A stretch of DNA of 5,983 bases from Pseudomonadota bacterium (GCA_027592105.1 JAQCLA010000153.1:1-5983); one strand, 5' to 3'; shown: positions 1-5,983, numbered from the stretch's first letter. Numbers and translations: made by a program. Notes: a model not told the origin generated them from the letters alone.

Positions 1-718
1 GACCACGCCCTATGATATCCGCGAGGTCATCGCGCGCATCGTCGACGAGAGCTGGTTCGATGAATTCAAGCCCCGCTTCGGCGAAAGTATCGTGACGGGC
101 TTTGCCCAAGTGATGGGCATGGATGTGGGCATTGTAGCCAATAATGGCGTGCTGTTTTCCGAAAGCGCGCAAAAGGCCGCGCATTTCATCCAGCTATGTT
201 CACAGCGCAAGATCCCGCTGGTGTTCTTGCAGAATATCACCGGCTTCATGGTGGGCCGAAAATACGAGAACGAAGGTATCGCCCGGCACGGGGCCAAGAT
301 GGTGACGGCGGTCGCCACCACGGCGGTGCCGAAAATCACCATGCTGGTGGGCGGCTCTTTCGGGGCGGGCAATTACGGCATGGCGGGGCGCGCCTATTCC
401 CCGCAGTTCCTTTGGGCTTGGCCAAATAGCCGGATCGGGGTGATGGGCGGCGCGCAGGCCGCAGGCGTGCTTGCCACCGTCAAGCGCGACGCCATGGCGC
501 GCGCGGGCGAGGATTGGCCCGCGGCGGCGGAGGAAGAATTCAAGCGCCCCACGATCGAAATGTTCGCCCGCCAATCGCACCCGCTTTATGCCTCGGCGCG
601 GCTATGGGATGACGGGGTGTTCGACCCGCGCAAATCGCGCGAGGTGCTGGGGTTGTCGCTTGCCGCAAGCCTGAACACACCCATCGCAGAGACACGTTTT
701 GGCCTGTTCCGGATGTGA
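1..718 (+). CDS. liuB: 3-methylcrotonyl-CoA carboxylase, carboxyltransferase (beta) subunit, 5'-truncated by window
   Basis: This is the carboxyltransferase half of methylcrotonyl-CoA carboxylase (also called mccB). It moves CO2 from carboxybiotin to 3-methylcrotonyl-CoA in leucine breakdown. The frame is open from base 2 to the TGA at 716-718, giving 238 visible codons. The family is usually about 535 residues, so this is the C-terminal ~45%, and the true start lies outside the window. The internal ATG-less GTG at 92 is not the start, because conserved sequence (YDIREVIARIVDESWFDEFK) precedes it. Visible motifs are FLQNITGFMVGRKYENEGIA, GGSFGAGNYGMAGRAYSPQF and LWAWPNSRIGVMGGAQAAGV. The last two are characteristic of MCC beta rather than propionyl- or acetyl-CoA carboxylase beta subunits, where this stretch differs. 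The partner alpha subunit follows after a gap that holds a structured repeat. Cytoplasmic. Family assignment is very secure. Confidence 0.96.
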   Translation, partial: TTPYDIREVIARIVDESWFDEFKPRFGESIVTGFAQVMGMDVGIVANNGVLFSESAQKAAHFIQLCSQRKIPLVFLQNITGFMVGRKYENEGIARHGAKMVTAVATTAVPKITMLVGGSFGAGNYGMAGRAYSPQFLWAWPNSRIGVMGGAQAAGVLATVKRDAMARAGEDWPAAAEEEFKRPTIEMFARQSHPLYASARLWDDGVFDPRKSREVLGLSLAASLNTPIAETRFGLFRM

Positions 719-728
719 GGCTGCGGCA

Positions 729-778
729 GGGGGCTCTGCCCCCGCGCGTTCCGCGCTCCCCCGGGATATTTGGGAAAC
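729..778 (+). repeat. Structured intergenic repeat, copy A (two adjacent hairpins plus CCCGGGATATTT tail)
   Basis: The element begins 10 bases after the liuB stop. Hairpin 1 pairs GGGGGC (729-734) with GCCCCC (738-743) around a TCT loop. Hairpin 2 pairs GCGCG (744-748) with CGCGC (752-756) around TTC. The tail TCCCCCGGGATATTT (757-771) is followed by a purine-rich run containing GAAAC. The same arrangement recurs without gaps at 5095-5144. I recall similar elements between genes of Rhodobacteraceae, but no established name. There is no U-tract directly after either stem, so it is not a canonical intrinsic terminator. The C-run at 758-762 could also pair with the G-run at 729-733, giving an alternative fold. 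Confidence 0.8.
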
Positions 779-785
779 AGAGAAG

Positions 786-845
786 ATGGTTAATCTAGCC
801 GAGGTAAAGGCGCGCGCGATGGGAGATGTCGGATATGTTCCATAA
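786..845 (+). CDS. Possible 19-codon leader ORF overlapping the start of the carboxylase alpha gene
   Basis: An ATG at 786 opens a 19-codon frame (MVNLAEVKARAMGDVGYVP) ending with TAA at 843-845, which is just inside the alpha-subunit gene and out of frame with it. A purine-rich stretch (GAGAAG, 780-785) directly precedes the ATG, but there is no well-spaced Shine-Dalgarno sequence. If translated, it could bring ribosomes to the alpha-subunit start by coupling. I recognise no family, and an ORF this short can arise by chance, so this is only a candidate. Confidence 0.15.
   Translation: MVNLAEVKARAMGDVGYVP
821..825 (+). promoter_or_regulatory. Ribosome binding site that favours the ATG at 835 for the carboxylase alpha gene
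   Basis: GGGAG lies 9 bases before the ATG at 835 but directly abuts the in-frame ATG at 826, too close to serve it. The next purine runs upstream (GAGG at 801-804, AAGG at 807-810) are poorly spaced for 826. This supports the start giving MFHKILIANRGEIA, which matches the usual N-terminus of biotin carboxylases. Confidence 0.5.
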
Positions 846-2778
846 GATCCTGATCGCCAACCGGGGCGAGATCGCCTGTCGCGTGATCGACACGGCGCGC
901 GCGATGGGGGTGCGGACGGTTGCCGTCTATTCCGATGCCGATGCAACTTCGCGCCATGTGGCGATGGCCGATGAGGCGGTCTACATCGGGCTGTCGCCCG
1001 CACACGAAAGCTATTTGTGCAGCAACAAGATCATTGCAGCCGCCCTTGCGACAGGGGCGCAGGCGATCCATCCGGGCTATGGCTTTCTGTCCGAGAACCC
1101 CGATTTCGTTGATGCGGTCACGGCGGCGGGCTTGGTTTTCATCGGCCCATCGGCGGCGGCAATCCGGGCGATGGGCCTCAAGGATGCCGCCAAGGCGCTG
1201 ATGGCCACGGCGGGCGTGCCTGTCGTGCCGGGCTATCACGGGGCCGATCAAGACCCCGCGCATCTGGCACAGGCCGCAGCCGCGATTGGCTACCCGGTCT
1301 TGATCAAGGCGGTGGCCGGCGGCGGCGGCAAGGGGATGCGCAGCGTGCACCGCGCCGAAGACTTTGCGGCCGCCTTGCGAAGCGCGAAGGATGAGGCGGC
1401 GGGTGCCTTTGGCAATGACGCCGTTCTTATAGAAAAGCTCATCGACAAGCCGCGCCATATCGAAGTGCAGATCTTCGGTGATGGCACCCGCGCGCTGCAT
1501 CTGTTCGAGCGGGATTGCTCGCTCCAGCGTCGCCATCAGAAAGTGATCGAGGAGGCCCCCGCGCCGGGCATGACGCCCCAGATGCGCGCCGCGATGGGGC
1601 AGGCCGCCGTGCGCGCAGCCGAGGCGATCGGCTATGCCGGTGCCGGCACGGTGGAGTTCATCGTCGATGCCAGCCGTGGCCTGCACCCCGACGGTTTTTG
1701 GTTCATGGAGATGAACACCCGCCTGCAAGTCGAGCATCCGGTGACCGAGGCCATTACCGGTGTCGATCTGGTCGAATGGCAGTTGCGCATCGCGGCTGGT
1801 GAGGCCTTGCCCTGCGCGCAAGAAGATCTGGCGATTGACGGTCATGCCTTCGAGGCGCGGCTTTATGCCGAGGATGTGGCCGCGGGCTTTCTGCCCGCCA
1901 CAGGGCGGCTGACGCATCTGCAATTTCCCGAGGGGGCGCGCGCCGATACGGGCGTGCGGGCAGGCGATGAAATCTCGCCTTGGTATGATCCGATGATCGC
2001 CAAGATCACCGTCCATGGGCCGACGCGCGCCGTGGCGCTGCGCAAGCTTGAAGGCGCGCTGGCCGCGACGCAAGTGGCGGGTTCCGTGACGAACCTGTCA
2101 TTTCTGCGCAGATTGGCCGGGCATGCGGGCTTTGCGGCGGGCGATGTCGACACAGGCTTGATCGCGCGCGATCAAGCTGATTTGGCGGTGACCCCAGTGC
2201 CATCGACGCAGATGTGGTCGCTTGCGGCTTTGGGTGCGCTGGGCCTTGATGCGCCGGCGGGGCCGGTCACGGGCTTTACGCTTTGGGAGCCGCTCAAGCG
2301 TCACGTAGTGCTGCGGCATGCGGGCGACACAGCCCTAGCAGTGGTCGCGACGCGCCCCGGTGGGGTGGCGCATGTCGCCGTGGCGGGGGCGGTGCACGAG
2401 GTTGCGCGTATCCCCACGGGCTGGCAGATCGATGGCGCGCAGATCAAGGCTGACATCGTCGTGAACGATGCGCTGGTCAGCGTCTTTTGGCATGATGGCT
2501 ACAGTTTCGATATCATCGACCCGCTGGCGGTGGCGGCAACAGCCGGGGCCGGGCCCGGCCAGATCAGCGCGCCCATGCCGGGGTTGGTCAAGGCGGTTTT
2601 CGTGGCACCGGGTGACGCCGTGGCGACGGGCGACCGCTTGGCGGTGCTGGAGGCGATGAAGATGGAACATGCCTTGGTCGCAGGCCGCGACGGGATCGTG
2701 GCCGAGGTTTTGGTAAACACAGGCGCGCAGATCGAAGCCGGCGCCGCGCTGATCATCTTGGCGGAGGAGGACACATGA
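835..2778 (+). CDS. liuD: 3-methylcrotonyl-CoA carboxylase, biotin-containing (alpha) subunit
   Basis: This 647-residue protein (also called mccA) carboxylates its own biotin using ATP and bicarbonate, and passes the CO2 to the LiuB subunit. The biotin carboxylase domain (about 1-445) opens with ILIANRGEIACRVI. It has the ATP-grasp glycine loop GGGGKGMR (162-169) and the metal/bicarbonate motif EMNTRLQVEHPVTE beginning at Glu292, with Asn294 and Arg296; these align with E288, N290 and R292 of E. coli AccC. A linker/BT-like region follows (about 450-575). The biotinyl carrier domain (577-647) contains EAMKMEH, with the biotinylated lysine at Lys609. The length and three-domain order are those of MCC alpha. 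An in-frame ATG at 826 would add three residues, but ribosome-binding-site spacing and family N-termini favour 835. The stop overlaps the next gene's ATG in an ATGA. Confidence 0.96.
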   Translation: MFHKILIANRGEIACRVIDTARAMGVRTVAVYSDADATSRHVAMADEAVYIGLSPAHESYLCSNKIIAAALATGAQAIHPGYGFLSENPDFVDAVTAAGLVFIGPSAAAIRAMGLKDAAKALMATAGVPVVPGYHGADQDPAHLAQAAAAIGYPVLIKAVAGGGGKGMRSVHRAEDFAAALRSAKDEAAGAFGNDAVLIEKLIDKPRHIEVQIFGDGTRALHLFERDCSLQRRHQKVIEEAPAPGMTPQMRAAMGQAAVRAAEAIGYAGAGTVEFIVDASRGLHPDGFWFMEMNTRLQVEHPVTEAITGVDLVEWQLRIAAGEALPCAQEDLAIDGHAFEARLYAEDVAAGFLPATGRLTHLQFPEGARADTGVRAGDEISPWYDPMIAKITVHGPTRAVALRKLEGALAATQVAGSVTNLSFLRRLAGHAGFAAGDVDTGLIARDQADLAVTPVPSTQMWSLAALGALGLDAPAGPVTGFTLWEPLKRHVVLRHAGDTALAVVATRPGGVAHVAVAGAVHEVARIPTGWQIDGAQIKADIVVNDALVSVFWHDGYSFDIIDPLAVAATAGAGPGQISAPMPGLVKAVFVAPGDAVATGDRLAVLEAMKMEHALVAGRDGIVAEVLVNTGAQIEAGAALIILAEEDT

Positions 2779-3437
2779 CCCGCTTGCATCACGTTCCATG
2801 GGGGCGGTCTTTCCGGGTGCTGTGGCTGTTGCAGGAGATGGGCATCACCCCGGATGAGATCATCCGCTACCGCATCGGCGCGCCGGAAATGCGCGGGGTG
2901 GGGTTGATGGGTGCCTCACCCGCGGGCCGTATCCCGGCGCTGGAGATCGACGGGATCACGATTTTCGAAAGTGCCGCGATCTTGCAATACCTATGCGAGA
3001 CACGGCCCCAGCATGGTTTTGGCCGCGCGCCGGGGCATGGCGAGCGGGTCCGCTATCTCGAGGCGCTGGGCTTTGCCGAGACGCAGGCCAGCCTGATCGA
3101 GCAGTTGAACCTCAACCATCTGTTCCTGCGCCCGCCTGCGCGGCCATCGGCGACGGTGGTCAAGCTCAACACGCTGCGCCTTGCCGACACGCTGCGCGCG
3201 CTGGAAGGGATGGTGGCAGGCGATTACCTTCTGCCATCGGGGTTTTCGGCGGCTGATACGATGCTGGGTTTCAACCTTTTTGCTGCACCGTTTTATGTGC
3301 GGATGGACCCCTATCCGAAGCTTGCCGCCTATTGGGCGCGCCTTCAGGCAAGGCCCGCATTTCAGGCGGCCGCCGCGATCGAGGGGCCGCAGACATTCTA
3401 TGCGCAGGATTTCTACCCGGTGCCGGTTGATGGGTGA
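2775..3437 (+). CDS. Glutathione S-transferase family protein
   Basis: A 220-residue cytoplasmic GST-fold protein. The N-terminal thioredoxin-like domain (about 1-80) has GRSFRVLWLLQEMGI, with Ser12 a possible thiol-activating residue. It also has the cis-proline in IPAL (Pro54) and the glutathione-contacting pair Glu65-Ser66 in FESAAILQYL. The C-terminal helical domain shows FSAADTMLGFNLF and, near the end, YPKLAAYWARLQARPAFQAA, both typical of bacterial GSTs. The start codon overlaps the carboxylase alpha stop by four bases and is preceded by a strong GGAGGAGG (2763-2770). The gene overlaps the next one by eight bases. This packing implies co-expression with leucine degradation. Its substrate is unknown. 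Detoxifying an electrophilic enoyl-CoA intermediate, or a by-product of one, is a guess. Family confidence is high; functional confidence is low. Confidence 0.9.
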   Translation: MTRLHHVPWGRSFRVLWLLQEMGITPDEIIRYRIGAPEMRGVGLMGASPAGRIPALEIDGITIFESAAILQYLCETRPQHGFGRAPGHGERVRYLEALGFAETQASLIEQLNLNHLFLRPPARPSATVVKLNTLRLADTLRALEGMVAGDYLLPSGFSAADTMLGFNLFAAPFYVRMDPYPKLAAYWARLQARPAFQAAAAIEGPQTFYAQDFYPVPVDG

Positions 3438-4290
3438 AAAGGTCGAGATCTTCGAGGTCGGCCCCCGCGACGGGTTGCAAAACGAGGCACGCCTGATCCC
3501 GGCCGCCGAGAAAATCGCGCTGGTCGATGCGCTGTCGCGCGTGGGGTTTCGCCGCATCGAGGTGACGAGTTTCGTCAGCCCCAAATGGGTGCCGCAAATG
3601 GCCGATGCGGGCGCGGTGATGGCGGGGATCACCCGCAAGCCGGGAATCAGCTACGCAGCACTTGCACCCAACCTCATGGGCTTTGACGCAGCGGTGGCGG
3701 CGGGTGCGGATGAGGTCGCGATTTTCGGTGCGGCCTCAGAGGCGTTTTCGCAAGCCAATATCAATGCCAGCATTGCCGAAAGCCTTGCGCGCTTTGCGCC
3801 TGTGGTCGCGGCGGCGCAAGCGATCGGCATGCCCGTCAGGGGCTATGTGAGCTGCGCCATTGCTTGCCCCTATGCCGGTGACATCGCCCCCGAGGCTGTG
3901 GCGCGCGTGGCGGCGGCCTTGCTGGCGATGGGCTGTTACGAGATCTCGCTTGGCGACACGATCGGCGCAGGCAGGCCCCAGACGGTGGCGCGGATGCTTG
4001 CGGCGGTGGCTGCGGTGGTGCCGGTGGATCGCCTTGCCGGGCATTTCCATGATACCGGGGGGCATGCGCTTGCCAATATCGATGCGGCCCTTGATCATGG
4101 GCTGCGGGTCTTTGATGCGGCGGTGGGGGGGCTGGGCGGATGTCCTTACGCGCCGGGTGCGCCGGGCAATGTGGCCACGGAAGTTGTCGCGCGGCATTTG
4201 GCGGCGCAGGGCTATGAGACGGGGCTGGATCTGGACGCGCTGGATCGGGCGGTGGCAATGGCCGGGGGGATGCGCGATGGAAACGCTTGA
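3430..4290 (+). CDS. liuE: Hydroxymethylglutaryl-CoA lyase
   Basis: This 286-residue enzyme (also called mvaB or hmgL) cleaves HMG-CoA to acetyl-CoA and acetoacetate, the last step of leucine catabolism. It belongs to the HMGL/DRE-TIM barrel family. The catalytic set of the human enzyme is present: Arg13-Asp14 in GPRDGLQNE, Glu44 in IEVTSFVSP, His205 and His207 in HFHDT, and the active-site Cys238 in GLGGCPYAPGAPGN. The 31-residue spacing from His207 to Cys238 equals that of human His235 to Cys266. SFVSPKWVPQMAD (47-59) and EISLGDTIG are also typical. The ATG overlaps the GST stop by eight bases and has no clear Shine-Dalgarno, so translation probably depends on coupling to the GST gene. The frame stays open well upstream, but that stretch lies inside the GST gene and does not resemble a lyase. 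Confidence 0.96.
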   Translation: MGEKVEIFEVGPRDGLQNEARLIPAAEKIALVDALSRVGFRRIEVTSFVSPKWVPQMADAGAVMAGITRKPGISYAALAPNLMGFDAAVAAGADEVAIFGAASEAFSQANINASIAESLARFAPVVAAAQAIGMPVRGYVSCAIACPYAGDIAPEAVARVAAALLAMGCYEISLGDTIGAGRPQTVARMLAAVAAVVPVDRLAGHFHDTGGHALANIDAALDHGLRVFDAAVGGLGGCPYAPGAPGNVATEVVARHLAAQGYETGLDLDALDRAVAMAGGMRDGNA

Positions 4291-5056
4291 TCTGCATGTG
4301 GATGGGGATGGTGTGGCTTGGCTGCGGCTGAACCGCCCCGCGGTGCATAATGCGATGGATGCCGCCATGATCGCGGCCTTGACGGAAGCGGCTGGGCGAT
4401 TGGGCCGCGATCCGGCGGTCAGGGTGGTGGTGCTGACCGGCAATGGTGCCTCGTTCTGCGCGGGGGGCGATCTGGGTTGGATGAAGGCGCAGATGGACGC
4501 CGATGGGCCGAGCCGGGCAAAGAATGCCGCCGCCCTTGCGCAGATGCTGGCCGCCCTCGACCGGATGCCCAAGCCCTTGATCGGACGGGTGCAGGGGCAG
4601 GCCTTCGGTGGTGGGATCGGGTTGATCAGCGTCTGTGATGTGGCGATCGCCGCGCAAGGGGCAAAATTCGGTTTGACCGAAGTGCGGCTGGGGCTGATCC
4701 CGGCTACCATCGGGCCATATGTCGTGGCGCGGATGGGTGCGGCGCGGGCGCGCGAAGTGTTTTTCTCAGGGCGTGTTTTTGATGCCGATGAAGCGGTCAG
4801 GTTAGGGCTTTTGGCCCGCGCGGTGCCGGCGGATGGCTTGGACGCTGTGATTGCCGCCGAGATCGCGCCTTACTTGCGCGCGGCACCCGGTGCTGTTGCG
4901 GCGGGAAAGCGATTGGTGGCCGATTTGGCCGCGCCCGTCGATGATGCCCGCATCGCGATGACCATCGCCGCACTTGTGGCACGGTGGGAGAGTGAAGAAA
5001 GCGCCGAGGGGATCGCGGCGTTTTTCGAAAAGCGTCCGGCGTCTTGGATGCGCTAG
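4277..5056 (+). CDS. liuC: Methylglutaconyl-CoA hydratase (crotonase/enoyl-CoA hydratase family)
   Basis: A 259-residue crotonase that most likely hydrates 3-methylglutaconyl-CoA to HMG-CoA, linking the carboxylase to the lyase. The CoA and oxyanion-hole signatures are visible: LNRPAVHNAMD near the N-terminus, SFCAGGDLGWM (59-69) and GQAFGGGIGLISVCDVAIA (Gly111-113 region). FGLTEVRLGLIP contains Glu135, which matches catalytic Glu164 of rat enoyl-CoA hydratase. The position of rat Glu144 is Gly115 here; from memory this Gly is also found in bacterial LiuC proteins. The ATG lies 14 bases inside the lyase gene and is preceded by GGGGGGA (4264-4270) at about six bases. Assignment to this exact step rests on context plus the LiuC-like FGGGIGLIS and TEVRLGLIPA motifs. 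A generic enoyl-CoA hydratase is the alternative. Confidence 0.9.
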   Translation: METLDLHVDGDGVAWLRLNRPAVHNAMDAAMIAALTEAAGRLGRDPAVRVVVLTGNGASFCAGGDLGWMKAQMDADGPSRAKNAAALAQMLAALDRMPKPLIGRVQGQAFGGGIGLISVCDVAIAAQGAKFGLTEVRLGLIPATIGPYVVARMGAARAREVFFSGRVFDADEAVRLGLLARAVPADGLDAVIAAEIAPYLRAAPGAVAAGKRLVADLAAPVDDARIAMTIAALVARWESEESAEGIAAFFEKRPASWMR

Positions 5057-5073
5057 CGATTGGGTGGGGGTTC

Positions 5074-5093
5074 GAATTTTCTTACGAAAATTC
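5074..5093 (+). other. Perfect AT-rich inverted repeat, 8-bp arms with 4-base loop
   Basis: GAATTTTC (5074-5081) and GAAAATTC (5086-5093) are exact reverse complements separated by TTAC. The site begins 17 bases after the liuC stop and ends one base before repeat copy B. It stands out as AT-rich in a GC-rich region. It may form an RNA hairpin at the operon's 3' end, as part of a composite terminator, or it may be a 20-base operator for the downstream gene. The sequence alone does not decide. There is no U-run after it on the + strand. Confidence 0.6.
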
Positions 5094-5094
5094 A

Positions 5095-5144
5095 GGGGGC
5101 GCTGCCCCCGCCCGTTCCGGGCTCCCCCGGGATATTTATGAAAC
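5095..5144 (+). repeat. Structured intergenic repeat, copy B (two adjacent hairpins plus CCCGGGATATTT tail)
   Basis: Second copy of the element at 729-778. Hairpin 1 pairs GGGGGC (5095-5100) with GCCCCC (5104-5109) around GCT. Hairpin 2 pairs GCCCG (5110-5114) with CGGGC (5118-5122) around TTC. The tail TCCCCCGGGATATTT (5123-5137) is identical to copy A, and GAAAC (5140-5144) is again found three bases on. The 43-base core differs from copy A at three places, two of them a compensated base pair. Here the element closes the leucine operon and precedes an independent gene, which would suit a termination or 3'-end processing role. Confidence 0.8.
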
Positions 5145-5164
5145 GAAGAAACGCGGAGGGTGGG

Positions 5165-5983
5165 ATGCAGGCTGTTTGGTATGAAGGTTTCGGTGCGGCG
5201 CGCGATGTGCTGCAACTGGGTGAGATGGCCACGCCGCAACCAGGCCCAGGGGAGGTTCTGGTCGCGCTGAAGGCATCGGGTGTGAACCCATCGGATGTTA
5301 AGCTGCGTGCCGGTGCGCGCGTGGGGGCCAAGATGGTCTATCCGCGTGTGGTGCCCCATTCCGATGGTGCGGGTATCATCGCGGCTGTCGGTGCCGGGGT
5401 CGATCCGGCCCGAGTCGGTGAGCGGGTCTGGGTTTGGAACGCAGGGTGGCAGCGCGCCTTTGGCACGGCGGCCAGCCATGTGGCCTTGCCTGCCGAACAG
5501 GCGGTGCGCCTGCCTGATGGGACATCCTTTGCCGAAGGTGCCTGTTTCGGGATCCCGGCGATGACGGCTTGGTATGCGGTGATGGGTGATGGGCCGGTTG
5601 CAGGGCAGACCATTCTTGTGACGGGTGGTGCGGGCACGGTCGGGCGCTACGCGGTGCAGATGGCGCGGCTGGGCGGTGCGCGGGTGATCACGACCGTATC
5701 TTCCAATGCCAAGGCCGCACATGCGACTGCCGAGGAATGGGTGAATTACCGCGACACCGATGTGGCCGAGGCGGTGTTGGAGATGACCCATGGTGCCGGT
5801 GTAGACCGGATCGTGGATGTCGATTTCGGCGCCAATCAGGCAGCCAGCCTCGCCTTGATCAAACCCGGCGGCACCATCGCGGCTTATGCCAGTGCCGCCG
5901 ATATGGCGCCGCAGCTTGATTTCTATCCTTTCATGTTCCGCAATACGCGGCTGCATATGCTGATCGTCTATCAACTTGGCGGT
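5165..5983 (+). CDS. Zinc-independent quinone oxidoreductase-like protein (MDR superfamily), 3'-truncated by window
   Basis: The frame opens with ATG at 5165 and runs to the window end without a stop (273 codons; the family usually has about 320-340). It is a medium-chain dehydrogenase/reductase of the NADPH:quinone reductase (zeta-crystallin) type. The N-terminal GroES-like domain contains PQPGPGEVLVALKASGVNPSD. NPSDVK (41-46) stands where zinc alcohol dehydrogenases carry a zinc-ligand Cys. The dinucleotide-binding loop GGAGTVG (154-160) begins the Rossmann fold, followed by a strand ending VITTVSS. GGAGGG (5155-5160) is a good ribosome binding site. The gene follows a 108-base gap with hairpins, so it is probably a separate transcription unit. 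Its substrate cannot be deduced; a quinone, an enone or another electrophilic carbonyl is plausible for the family. Confidence 0.9.
   Translation, partial: MQAVWYEGFGAARDVLQLGEMATPQPGPGEVLVALKASGVNPSDVKLRAGARVGAKMVYPRVVPHSDGAGIIAAVGAGVDPARVGERVWVWNAGWQRAFGTAASHVALPAEQAVRLPDGTSFAEGACFGIPAMTAWYAVMGDGPVAGQTILVTGGAGTVGRYAVQMARLGGARVITTVSSNAKAAHATAEEWVNYRDTDVAEAVLEMTHGAGVDRIVDVDFGANQAASLALIKPGGTIAAYASAADMAPQLDFYPFMFRNTRLHMLIVYQLGG

Noticed and set aside
809..908. 15-base direct repeat GGCGCGCGCGATGGG at 809-823 and 894-908
   Set aside because: It is made of alternating GC that is common in this genome. The second copy encodes conserved alpha-subunit residues, so chance is the simplest explanation.
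790..2073. 427-codon open frame on the minus strand opposite the carboxylase alpha gene
   Set aside because: The + strand protein has full family motifs over the same bases. The minus-strand translation is rich in Arg, His and Gly and shows no recognisable motif, as expected for the antisense of a high-GC gene.
3181..3429. N-terminal extension of the lyase frame through the GST gene
   Set aside because: The extension is an out-of-frame reading of the conserved GST C-terminus. Lyase-like sequence begins only at MGEKVEIFEVGPRDG (3430).
3736..4710. 324-codon open frame on the minus strand spanning the lyase and hydratase genes
   Set aside because: It crosses two well-supported + strand genes and has a composition typical of an antisense shadow, with no family signature.
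5133..5138. Possible -10 box (TATTTA) before the oxidoreductase gene
   Set aside because: No convincing -35 lies 16-18 bases upstream, and TATTT belongs to the repeat tail that also occurs inside the operon, so I cannot support a promoter call.
4802..5974. 390-codon open frame on the minus strand across the hydratase end, the intergenic gap and the oxidoreductase
   Set aside because: It runs through both hairpin elements and two + strand genes, and its translation is low-complexity Arg/His-rich without motifs.

Overview
The window carries most of a leucine/isovalerate catabolic (liu-type) operon on the + strand, followed by the start of a second transcription unit. The DNA is GC-rich throughout, with G/C-rich third codon positions, tightly packed genes and overlapping starts and stops. 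Protein sequence style and intergenic elements point to an alphaproteobacterium, most likely of the Rhodobacterales (Roseobacter/Rhodobacter group). That assignment is an inference from recognition, not from a search.

Layout. Positions 1-718 hold the C-terminal ~45% of the carboxyltransferase (beta) subunit of 3-methylcrotonyl-CoA carboxylase. A 107-116 base gap follows, with a structured repeat (copy A). Then come the biotin-containing alpha subunit of the same enzyme (835-2778), a glutathione S-transferase-like protein (2775-3437), hydroxymethylglutaryl-CoA lyase (3430-4290) and a methylglutaconyl-CoA hydratase of the crotonase family (4277-5056). The last four genes overlap by 4, 8 and 14 bases, so they are almost certainly co-transcribed and probably translationally coupled. 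A 108-base gap (5057-5164) holds an AT-rich perfect palindrome and copy B of the repeat. It is followed by a zinc-independent quinone-oxidoreductase-like MDR protein (5165 to the window end, incomplete).

How the genes work together. Isovaleryl-CoA dehydrogenase, presumably encoded upstream of the window, would make 3-methylcrotonyl-CoA. The biotin enzyme (beta plus alpha) carboxylates it to 3-methylglutaconyl-CoA, the crotonase hydrates that to HMG-CoA, and the lyase splits HMG-CoA into acetyl-CoA and acetoacetate. The GST has no textbook place in this route, but its embedding suggests an accessory role.

The most noteworthy non-coding signal is the repeat pair at 729-778 and 5095-5144. Over the 43-base core there are only three differences, and two of them are compensatory changes that keep a hairpin base pair. 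This argues for selection on RNA structure. Apart from this, the region looks like ordinary core catabolism, and I see no sign of a new defence, mobile or biosynthetic system.
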